11,345 bases of DNA from an uncultured Lachnospiraceae bacterium. Its GTDB lineage: Bacteria; Bacillota; Clostridia; Lachnospirales; Lachnospiraceae. Numbering within the stretch: position 1 is the stretch's first letter; every line of letters starts with the position of its first letter. The stretch covers positions 1 through 11,345 of the forward strand of contig CACZOS010000135.1 of the NCBI GenBank assembly GCA_902782815.1, given 5' to 3'. Of the stretch, positions 1 through 6,163 are shown one piece after another. A program made the translations under genes and the position numbers. The notes below the pieces were generated by a model, which saw nothing but the letters and a program-made list of their open reading frames with translations, had not been told where the DNA came from and searched no databases.

Positions 1-699
<699 letters not shown>

Positions 700-724
700 T
701 CAATTCTATTTCTTATCCCTGCGA

Positions 725-997
725 TCACTCAACGATGGCAAGGATGTCTGCCTGCTTAACGATGATGTATTCCTCGTTGCCCAGCTTCACATTGGTTCCT
801 GAATATTTTGAATAGATAACCTTCTGACCAACGCTGACTTCCATCTTGACCTTTTCGGTTCCGGGGCCGACTTCCACAACTTCCGCTTCCTGGGGTTTCT
901 CCTGGGCGGAACTGGTAAGGATAATGCCGGATTCTGTCTTGGTCTCTGCTTCAAGCTGCTTAAGGACAACTCTGTCTGCCAAAGGTACTAATCTCAT
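725..997 (-). CDS. groES: Co-chaperonin GroES (10 kDa)
   Basis: Heptameric lid of the GroEL folding chamber, acting in the cytosol. The product has 90 residues, close to the usual 90-97. Typical signatures are RLVPLADRVV at the start, the mobile-loop region (TKTESGIILTSSAQEKPQEA), then VVEVGPG, VGQKVIYSKYSGT and a terminal EEYIIVKQADILAIVE. I place the start at the ATG at 995-997. The frame stays open upstream to 1048, but that extension runs towards the CIRCE operator and has no family similarity. AGGAGG at 1006-1011 sits 8 bases before the chosen ATG. It is the first gene of the groES–groEL operon, and its leader carries the HrcA operator. Confidence 0.98.
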   Translation of the reverse strand: MRLVPLADRVVLKQLEAETKTESGIILTSSAQEKPQEAEVVEVGPGTEKVKMEVSVGQKVIYSKYSGTNVKLGNEEYIIVKQADILAIVE

Positions 998-1037
998 AAT
1001 ATATGCCTCCTCTGATTCATTCTGATGTTGATATTTG

Positions 1038-1064
1038 TTAGCACTCAATCTTTATGAGTGCTAA
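1038..1064 (-). promoter_or_regulatory. CIRCE operator (HrcA binding site)
   Basis: Perfect 9-9-9 inverted repeat: TTAGCACTC, a 9-base spacer, GAGTGCTAA. This is the canonical CIRCE element bound by the heat-shock repressor HrcA. It lies between the predicted transcription start and the groES ribosome binding site, so it can act as a DNA operator and also form a hairpin at the 5' end of the mRNA. Class I heat-shock control, with GroEL titrating HrcA activity, is the known regulation for this arrangement; hrcA itself is not in the window. Confidence 0.98.
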
Positions 1065-1075
1065 TCATTTCCCTT

Positions 1076-1104
1076 ATCATAAGTTTTTTATCGGATAAAT
1101 GCAA
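1076..1104 (-). promoter_or_regulatory. Predicted sigma-A promoter of groES–groEL
   Basis: On the minus strand, TTGCAT (1099-1104), a 17-base spacer and TATGAT (1076-1081). The -10 box matches consensus at five of six positions, while the -35 is only moderate. The start of transcription would fall a few bases before the CIRCE element, which is where a repressor site should be. The surrounding 1065-1191 is AT-rich and holds no other gene. Confidence 0.75.
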
Positions 1105-1191
1105 ATGACAAATATCGGGTATTTTTTAGTATTTCTTTAATTATTTACAAAATACTCTTTTTTTCTCTGTTTTTCTGCATTTTTCACTCTT

Positions 1192-1368
1192 TTATTTTTC
1201 TGTCTCCCTTTTTCCCCTCTTCTTCAGTTCCCTCATATGGATTCTGGCCTTCTCATAGATATCGTAGGCCGGCTGATAACGGGGACTGTAGTCATTGTGA
1301 TAATGACCTTTTTCCCGGGGGAGAGCATCTGTCTTCTTCCGGGATTCTTCTCTATTATCCCTGTCCAT
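1192..1368 (-). CDS. Small highly charged protein, in frame after the deacetylase stop
   Basis: A 58-residue ORF (ATG at 1366-1368, TAA at 1192-1194). The product is hydrophilic and basic, beginning MDRDNREESRKKTDALPREK. A tyrosine/histidine-rich middle (GHYHNDYSPRYQPAYDIY, residues 21-38) is followed by a charged, probably helical end (EKARIHMRELKKRGKRETEK). There is no membrane segment, signal peptide or cysteine. It starts only 9 bases after the deacetylase TGA and lies in exactly the same frame, joined through the codons CCC GGA ATC. The ribosome binding site is weak (only GGA close by), so translational coupling, reinitiation or stop-codon readthrough would be needed. I do not recognise the family. 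That it is real is inferred from its position, the ordered motif-like composition, and a stop just before the AT-rich groES promoter region. Confidence 0.6.
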   Translation of the reverse strand: MDRDNREESRKKTDALPREKGHYHNDYSPRYQPAYDIYEKARIHMRELKKRGKRETEK

Positions 1369-1377
1369 GATTCCGGG

Positions 1378-2541
1378 TCAGGGAGCAGTGGTGGCGGATA
1401 CGGCTCCGTCCTCAGTGGACGCTGCCTCAGTCTCTCCTGCCGACTCCGTGGTGGGGTCTGTCCGGAAATGAATGGTTCCCGGATCGAGGGTCTCCCCGCG
1501 GTTCTCATAGAGTTCGGATACGGTAACCAGCTGGAATCCCGCCGCCATAAGATCGGGCACAAATCGTTTCACCGCATCCACATTGTACTCGTGGATATCA
1601 TGAAGGAGGATCACATCTCCGTCGGTGGCGGTCATGACCATCTTGTAGGTGGCATCCGCGTTCTTGGTCTTCCAGTCCTCAGTGTCCAGGGACCAGTTCA
1701 TACAGCATAAGCCGTAGCCTTTTACTGCCTGGAGAACGGTCTTGTTGGCAGAACCGTAGGGCGGACGCATCAGGGAAGGTTTCACTCCCAGAGCATCCTC
1801 ATTGGCCTTGACTGCCTTGCTGATCTCCTGATCCAGAGCCTCAGCTCCCAGAGCGGTCAGCTGCTGGTGGGAGAAGGTATGGGTACCGACCTCCATACCC
1901 AGCTCGTACTCTCTCTTCACCACATCCGGATAGTAGCCCACGTTCTGTCCCAGACAGAAGAAGGTGGCCAGGGCATAGTTTTCTTCCAGTGCATCCAGCA
2001 TGGCATTGGTGGTTTCCGGTTTCGGACCATCATCAAATGTGATGGCAACCATGGGTTTGGAGGGGTCGATGGCGGGAAGGATCCTTAAATCGAAGGACTG
2101 CTCCAGTCCGGATCCGTCAGTGGCTTTGGCTGTGACGGTCACCGTGTTCTTCTCCGCCCCTTCATTGGGAGTCAGGACTCCGTCCCCGGATACAGTTACT
2201 GCCCCTTCCTTAGAGCATGTCCACTCCAGATCGGTGTTGGTGGCTTCCGCAGGCTCGGTCTTGATGGAAAGCTGCATATCCTTACCCACCCGGAGATATC
2301 CCTGGGGCGCCGTCACCGTAAGCGCGGTCATGGGAACGCTGTTGTCCACTTTTTTTTCTGTGGTGGCTTCCGCTTCTTTCTTATCTTTCTTGTCGGCAGC
2401 CTTAGTCTCGGTCCTGGTTCCTGTGTTTTCCCTGCGGCTTTTGGCGGGTGAACCCGTCAGTCTTCTGGCGACGGAGAAGATCCCTACGCCCAGGATGACC
2501 ACCACCAGCAGCAGCAACAGGTATTGTATTCCTTTTTTCAT
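1378..2541 (-). CDS. Membrane-anchored polysaccharide deacetylase with Big-type domain
   Basis: NodB-type carbohydrate esterase 4, expected to remove N-acetyl groups from peptidoglycan or another wall polysaccharide outside the membrane. The 387 residues comprise an uncleaved-looking signal anchor (about 5-26, no lipobox), a charged Lys/Glu/Thr-rich linker (30-66), a bacterial Ig-like (Big_2-type) domain (about 72-155), the NodB domain (about 162-342) and a Thr/Ser/Glu-rich tail. All five catalytic motifs are present: TFDDGP (168-173, catalytic base D170 and metal ligand D171), HTFSH (H221 and H225, metal ligands), RPPY (259-262), DTEDW (286-290) and LLHD (312-315, H314). The ATG at 2539-2541 has AGAGGAGA at 2547-2554. 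A consensus promoter lies just upstream. The exact substrate (GlcNAc or MurNAc) cannot be read from sequence. Confidence 0.93.
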   Translation of the reverse strand: MKKGIQYLLLLLVVVILGVGIFSVARRLTGSPAKSRRENTGTRTETKAADKKDKKEAEATTEKKVDNSVPMTALTVTAPQGYLRVGKDMQLSIKTEPAEATNTDLEWTCSKEGAVTVSGDGVLTPNEGAEKNTVTVTAKATDGSGLEQSFDLRILPAIDPSKPMVAITFDDGPKPETTNAMLDALEENYALATFFCLGQNVGYYPDVVKREYELGMEVGTHTFSHQQLTALGAEALDQEISKAVKANEDALGVKPSLMRPPYGSANKTVLQAVKGYGLCCMNWSLDTEDWKTKNADATYKMVMTATDGDVILLHDIHEYNVDAVKRFVPDLMAAGFQLVTVSELYENRGETLDPGTIHFRTDPTTESAGETEAASTEDGAVSATTAP

Positions 2542-2585
2542 GATTATCTCCTCTTTCTTCTGGCCTTTTCTGTTTTCCGGTCCTT

Positions 2586-2614
2586 ATCATATTGCAGAAG
2601 ACCGGGAATGTCAA
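2586..2614 (-). promoter_or_regulatory. Sigma-A promoter of the deacetylase gene
   Basis: On the minus strand, TTGACA (2609-2614), exactly 17 bases, then TATGAT (2586-2591). The -35 is perfect and the -10 matches five of six, making this the best promoter match in the window. It gives a leader of roughly 35-40 bases before the ATG. It lies downstream of the efp terminator hairpin, so the deacetylase appears to be an independent transcription unit. Confidence 0.85.
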
Positions 2615-2669
2615 GCCACCGGTATTGACCGGAATTTACCCTGTCTTCCCAGAGAAGACCGGGGTCATC

Positions 2670-2706
2670 AATAGGAAAGGCGGAAAATCAGGAACTGATT
2701 TCCGCC
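2670..2706 (-). terminator. Probable terminator after efp
   Basis: Inverted repeat at 2679-2706: on the minus strand GGCGGAAATCAG, a short loop, then CTGATTTTCCGCC, a long GC-rich stem with one bulged base. It is followed by TTTCCTATT (2670-2678), which is T-rich but not a clean run. It starts about 30 bases after the efp stop codon. The stem is strong and the T-tract mediocre, so termination may be partial. Confidence 0.6.
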
Positions 2707-2738
2707 TGTCTTGTCATATGCTGTTGAAACGGGAGAGA

Positions 2739-3296
2739 TTATACTCTGGACAGATACTCTCCGGTTCTGGTATCGATCTTCAGCTTATCCCCCAGATTGA
2801 CAAAGAGGGGAACATAAACCACTGCGCCTGTCTCAACGGTACAGGGTTTGGTGGCGCCGGTTGCGGTGTTGCCCTTCTCGCCGGGCTCGCACTCGGTAAC
2901 TTCAAGCTCCACAAACATGGGAGGCTCAACGGCAAAGATGCTGCCGTTCCAGGAAACCATGGTAACCACATCATTCTCACGGACGAATTTCAGGGAATCG
3001 CCGATCACTTCCGGAGCCAGAGCGATCTGATCATAAGTCTCCTCATCCATAAAGTTGTAGAGATCACCGTCATTATACAGATACTGATAGTTCTTTCTCT
3101 CAATATGTGCCGGTGGGAACTTCTCTGTTGGGCGGAAAGATTTCTCAACCACACTGCCTGTGATCACGTTTTTGTATTTGGTTCTGACAAAAGCCGCGCC
3201 TTTCCCCGGTTTTACATGCTGGAATTCCACGATCTGGCATACATTGCCGTCAATCTCAACTGTAAGGCCATTCTTAAAATCACCCGCAGAAATCAT
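2739..3296 (-). CDS. efp: Translation elongation factor P
   Basis: tRNA-shaped factor that binds the ribosome between the P and E sites and rescues stalling at consecutive prolines. It has 185 residues, the usual length. An N-terminal KOW-like domain (about 1-63) carries the tip loop [10 protein letters not shown], with K32 at the position that is modified in many bacteria. Two OB-fold domains follow (about 65-127 and 129-185), ending in the family signature [17 protein letters not shown]. The ATG at 3294-3296 has AGGAGG at 3305-3310. The lysine at the tip, rather than arginine, fits the Bacillus-type branch (5-aminopentanolylation in B. subtilis); no modification enzyme is seen here. It has its own promoter, and downstream genes are separated by a hairpin. 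Confidence 0.98.
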   Translation of the reverse strand: MISAGDFKNGLTVEIDGNVCQIVEFQHVKPGKGAAFVRTKYKNVITGSVVEKSFRPTEKFPPAHIERKNYQYLYNDGDLYNFMDEETYDQIALAPEVIGDSLKFVRENDVVTMVSWNGSIFAVEPPMFVELEVTECEPGEKGNTATGATKPCTVETGAVVYVPLFVNLGDKLKIDTRTGEYLSRV

Positions 3297-3335
3297 ATTT
3301 CAATCCTCCTTAAAATCAGAACATTTATCCTATAT

Positions 3336-3364
3336 ATTTTATAATAAAACCCTCTATATTTCAA
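3336..3364 (-). promoter_or_regulatory. Predicted sigma-A promoter of efp
   Basis: On the minus strand, TTGAAA (3359-3364), 17 bases, then TAAAAT (3336-3341), in a markedly AT-rich stretch between trhP and efp. No clean terminator precedes it. Read-through from the trhP operon into efp is therefore also possible. Confidence 0.75.
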
Positions 3365-3389
3365 CCTGTTTTTTGGGCCCTGCCCGGGC

Positions 3390-4613
3390 TTATACCGCCC
3401 TTCTCAGAAGAAAGCCTTCCTTCAGCTTTCCGCCGAGATCGATCCATATCTCCTGTTTGGGATGCGGGGCGGATTCCACGGGATTGCCTTCCCCGTCATA
3501 GAGGGCTTTTACCACATAGGTCTCATTGGTCCCGTCGGGGATCATGACCTCGATTTCCTCCCCCACGGAAAACTTATTCCGCTGGTGGATCATGCATCGT
3601 CCCTCCCGGTCCACCTTTTCCACGATCCCGATGTAGGTGTACTCCTTGACATAGGTGCTTTCATCATAGATCTGGGCAGTCTCGTCGGTCGGGCCGAAAT
3701 AGAAACCGGTGGTGAACTGGCGGTATGTGCATTTGGCGATCTCTTTCCGGTAATAGTCAAGGTTCTCCCTGAACCGCTCCGGGGAGATCCGGTAGTCATC
3801 GATAGCCTTTCGGTAAGTCCTGGCCACCGCCGCCACATAGAGGGCGGTCTTCATCCGGCCCTCGATCTTGAGGCTGTCTATGCCTGCCCCGATGATCTCC
3901 GGTATGTATTCGATCATACACAGGTCTTTGGAATTGAAGATAAAAGTCCCACGGTCATTCTCCTCCACCGGCAGATACTCTCCCGGCCTGGATTCCTCCA
4001 TCACATAGTATTTCCACCTGCAGGGATGGGTACACTCCCCCTTGTTGGCGCTTCTCCCGGTAAAGTAGGAGCTGAGCAGGCAACGGCCGGAATGAGAGAT
4101 GCACATGGCGCCGTGAACAAAGGCTTCGATTTCCATATCCTCCGGGATATTCCGGCGGATCTCCGCCAGTTCGCCCAGTGTGAGTTCCCTGGCGGCAACC
4201 ACCCGGGATGCCCCCAGTTCATGCCAGAAATTATAGGTGGCATAATTGGAGCTGTTTGCCTGGGTGGAGATATGGACGGGGATCTCCGGACAGACTTTCC
4301 TGGCCAGGGAAAAGACACCGGGATCGGAGATGATCAGGGCATCCGGACCCAGTTTTTTCAGATCCCTGAAGTATTCCTCCACCCCTGCCAGGTCTTCATT
4401 GCGGGCCACGATATTGGCGGTGACATAGACCTTGACTCCCCGGGCATGGGCGTAGGCAATCCCTTCCGCCATATCCTCCCGGGAGAAATTCTTCGCCTTA
4501 GCTCTCAAGCCGTACATTTCCCCGCCGATATATACGGCGTCAGCCCCGTAAAAAACAGCGGTTTTCAATACCTCGAGACTGCTGGCGGGAATCAGCAATT
4601 CGGTTTTTCTCAT
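3390..4613 (-). CDS. trhP: Peptidase U32 family tRNA wobble-uridine hydroxylation protein (TrhP-like)
   Basis: Member of the U32 'peptidase' family. Characterised relatives (TrhP/YegQ in E. coli, YrrN/YrrO in B. subtilis) are needed for prephenate-dependent 5-hydroxylation of uridine 34 in tRNA and are not proteases in the ordinary sense. The 407 residues start with the TIM-barrel-like ELLIPASSLEVLKTAVFYGADAVYIGG. The U32 signature EAFVHGAMCISHSGRC (about 163-178) is followed by cysteines in GECTHPCRWKY, which probably belong to an Fe-S site. A beta-rich C-terminal domain (about 320-407) ends the protein. AAGGAG at 4618-4623 precedes the ATG at 4611-4613. The methyltransferase that acts on ho5U lies immediately upstream, which strongly favours the tRNA role over collagenase-type annotation. 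B. subtilis has two such genes; only one is here. Confidence 0.9.
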   Translation of the reverse strand: MRKTELLIPASSLEVLKTAVFYGADAVYIGGEMYGLRAKAKNFSREDMAEGIAYAHARGVKVYVTANIVARNEDLAGVEEYFRDLKKLGPDALIISDPGVFSLARKVCPEIPVHISTQANSSNYATYNFWHELGASRVVAARELTLGELAEIRRNIPEDMEIEAFVHGAMCISHSGRCLLSSYFTGRSANKGECTHPCRWKYYVMEESRPGEYLPVEENDRGTFIFNSKDLCMIEYIPEIIGAGIDSLKIEGRMKTALYVAAVARTYRKAIDDYRISPERFRENLDYYRKEIAKCTYRQFTTGFYFGPTDETAQIYDESTYVKEYTYIGIVEKVDREGRCMIHQRNKFSVGEEIEVMIPDGTNETYVVKALYDGEGNPVESAPHPKQEIWIDLGGKLKEGFLLRRAV

Positions 4614-4659
4614 CTTTCTCCTTATCCTTTCTCTGCAGTGGGAACCGGTCTGCCCCGGA

Positions 4660-5319
4660 TCAGTTTTCCGGATCTCCTCTTTTTACACTGATGGCCACCC
4701 CGTCCCCGCTCTCCAGGATCACGGTGTCCAGAAGGTCGGAGTGGGTGAGGGCATAAAGATATTCTCTCATCCTTGCATGAATGGTGTGGTTCCTCCTGCG
4801 GATCCCGTAGCGGGAGTTGATCACGTCCCCGTCCTGGAGCACATTGTCGGAAACCAGGACTCCTCCCTCTGAAAGCAGCCGTACGGCATCGGGCAGGAAA
4901 TGGATGTACTGGCCCTTGGCCGCATCCATAAAGATGAAATCGTAAGGCCCCCCAAGCTTCTTCAGCCAGTCTGCGGCGTCTCCCTCCAGCAGGCTGATCC
5001 GGTCTTCCATACCGGCCATGCGCAGATTTGCCTTGGCCCGCTCAATCCTGGGCGGATAGTTTTCGATGGTGGTGATCCGGGTGGTTTTCGGTGTGTGTTC
5101 ACCCATAAAAACCGAAGAAAACCCTATGGCAGTTCCCACTTCCAGGATTCTCTCCGGCTGTTTCATTTTAAGCAGTATTCGCAGCAGTTCTCTGGTTTCC
5201 GGCCGGATGATGGGCACATCACCTGAGACGGCTTCTTCCTCAATGGCCTTTAAAACCCGGGAATCCCGGTCCACATAAAAGGACCGGATAAAATCAATGA
5301 TACGGTCATCTCCGGTCAT
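4660..5319 (-). CDS. trmR: tRNA 5-hydroxyuridine-34 O-methyltransferase (TrmR-like)
   Basis: Class I SAM-dependent O-methyltransferase of the COG4122/Methyltransf_3 group. The characterised B. subtilis member TrmR (YrrM) converts 5-hydroxyuridine to 5-methoxyuridine at tRNA position 34. The 219 residues contain motif I ILEVGTAIGFSS (58-69), the acidic ribose-binding residue E86 in TTIENYP, FIFMDAAKGQY (128-138, metal ligand D132) and the second metal pair D158-N159 in LVSDNVL. The start codon overlaps the previous gene's stop in an ATGA junction (5316-5319), a sign of translational coupling. It precedes trhP by 46 bases, so hydroxylase and methylase for the same base are co-transcribed. The catechol O-methyltransferase name often given to this family is less likely in this context. 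Confidence 0.9.
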   Translation of the reverse strand: MTGDDRIIDFIRSFYVDRDSRVLKAIEEEAVSGDVPIIRPETRELLRILLKMKQPERILEVGTAIGFSSVFMGEHTPKTTRITTIENYPPRIERAKANLRMAGMEDRISLLEGDAADWLKKLGGPYDFIFMDAAKGQYIHFLPDAVRLLSEGGVLVSDNVLQDGDVINSRYGIRRRNHTIHARMREYLYALTHSDLLDTVILESGDGVAISVKRGDPEN

Positions 5320-5687
5320 TGTTCCGCCTCCTCCCTGGGTATGAGCGCCTTGAGGATCTCTGAAGGCTTCATGGCCGAATTCACCGGATAATCTCCGGGG
5401 CCGATCTTGTCATAATCATCCATAAAACGCACGGAAAGGGCAAAGATCCTCTTGTCCCGGATGATGGACAAGTATTCCAGCTCCTCCCCGATCTCCATGA
5501 GGGATTCCCCCTCATCGATATGGATGACCGCCTCCACCACCGAGGAGGTGCCGGCCACATCCTTGGCCCGGTCAGAAAATACCCGGTAGCCGAAGTTCCT
5601 GCAGGTTTTGAACAGATAGACCAAAACCATCGCGATGAGTATCAGGGTCAGTGTTTTAATGCAGAAGATCAACGCTTTTTTTATCAT
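5316..5687 (-). CDS. MltG/YceG-like protein: membrane anchor plus LysM-like domain only
   Basis: A 123-residue membrane protein. A hydrophobic segment (about 5-26) is followed by a short linker and an extracytoplasmic domain (about 50-118) resembling the N-terminal LysM-like part of endolytic transglycosylase MltG (YceG). Supporting features are VIHIDEGESLMEIGEELE, an 'IIRDKRIF' helix, GPGDYPV and MKPSEILKALI. The large catalytic YceG domain with its glutamate is absent: MltG is usually over 330 residues. Genomes of this group often carry such short forms, and in B. subtilis the mltG homologue yrrL occupies the equivalent place before yrrM. Start chosen at the ATG at 5685-5687, with GGGAG 5 bases before it. 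An in-frame ATG at 5697-5699 would add four residues but has no ribosome binding site. It may bind glycan strands or regulate a synthase; it should not cut glycans itself. Confidence 0.72.
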   Translation of the reverse strand: MIKKALIFCIKTLTLILIAMVLVYLFKTCRNFGYRVFSDRAKDVAGTSSVVEAVIHIDEGESLMEIGEELEYLSIIRDKRIFALSVRFMDDYDKIGPGDYPVNSAMKPSEILKALIPREEAEQ

Positions 5688-5702
5688 GTTATCTCCCATG
5701 GC

Positions 5703-5729
5703 CCGATCGGTCGCTGATCCGATCGGATC
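5703..5729 (-). repeat. Intercistronic palindromic hairpin
   Basis: Two copies of the self-complementary octamer CCGATCGG (5703-5710 and 5719-5726) are separated by 8 bases. The second copy lies inside the perfect 14-base palindrome GATCCGATCGGATC (5716-5729). In minus-strand RNA the two octamers can form an 8-bp GC-rich stem with an 8-base loop, in the 53-base gap between the YlbF-like and MltG-like genes. No T-run follows, so it is not a terminator. It may be an mRNA stabiliser or processing site, or chance. Confidence 0.5.
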
Positions 5730-5752
5730 TTCCTTTCTTCAGGTTCCCCGGC

Positions 5753-6130
5753 CTAGTCCATGTAGGAAATGTCCAGGTCGATGTTTTCAAACACCTGATT
5801 CTGGACCTTTCTCATGGTCTTGCAGAGGGTCTGTTCCGTGATCATAAACCGGGCTACCAGAGGCTCGCTTAAGACATCCGCATACTCTGAATAGAGTTTC
5901 CGCGCCTCCTCGTTGGCCTTGTCGGCATCCTCCAGGAGCTGGACTGCCAGATTCTTTCGGCGGTATTCATTCACCCTCCGGTAGGTATCTTCGTATCCTT
6001 TAAGCTCCTGAAGTTCCCTCTGATAGCGGGTATAGTCATCCGAATTCAGGATCAGGTCCCTGAGTTCCAGAGTCTTGTCCAGAATCTCTCTGATCTGTTC
6101 TTTTCTTTTTTCTTCTTTATCCTGCTTCAT
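5753..6130 (-). CDS. YlbF/YmcA family regulator
   Basis: A 125-residue, mostly alpha-helical, soluble protein matching the Com_YlbF family in length and pattern. It has a charged N-terminus (KQDKEEKRKEQIREIL), a helix ending with the 'SDDYTRYQRELQELKG' spacing, a long charged helix (about 50-85), then the LSEPLVARFMITEQTLCKTMRKVQNQVF region where the family has 'np.v..f..aE'. In B. subtilis YlbF and YmcA form the Y-complex with YaaT, which bears Fe-S clusters and steers RNase Y in mRNA maturation, biofilm and competence. Here the gene follows rnj after 33 bases. The ribosome binding site is poor, so coupling to rnj translation is plausible. The family assignment is by pattern recognition. Confidence 0.78.
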   Translation of the reverse strand: MKQDKEEKRKEQIREILDKTLELRDLILNSDDYTRYQRELQELKGYEDTYRRVNEYRRKNLAVQLLEDADKANEEARKLYSEYADVLSEPLVARFMITEQTLCKTMRKVQNQVFENIDLDISYMD

Positions 6131-6163
6131 CTTGTGTTCTGTCTTTCTTATCCGCTGTCCCGG

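Noticed and set aside
998..1048. 17-residue N-terminal extension of GroES
   Set aside because: It runs towards the CIRCE operator and has no GroES similarity; the ATG at 995-997 has a perfect Shine-Dalgarno.
1118..1170. Inverted repeat AGTATTT...AAATACT with a T-run on the plus strand
   Set aside because: The T-run follows only on the plus strand, where there is no gene to terminate, and the stem is all A/T apart from one G-C pair. Probably an effect of AT-rich promoter sequence.
3365..3389. GC-rich repeats just after trhP as a terminator
   Set aside because: Short GGGC/GCCC pairings exist, but on the minus strand they are followed by A-rich, not T-rich, sequence.
3462..4691. 409-codon open frame on the plus strand opposite trhP
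   Set aside because: It is a shadow of the U32 protein gene; the product has no coherent domain pattern, and the region is well explained by trhP and the end of trmR.
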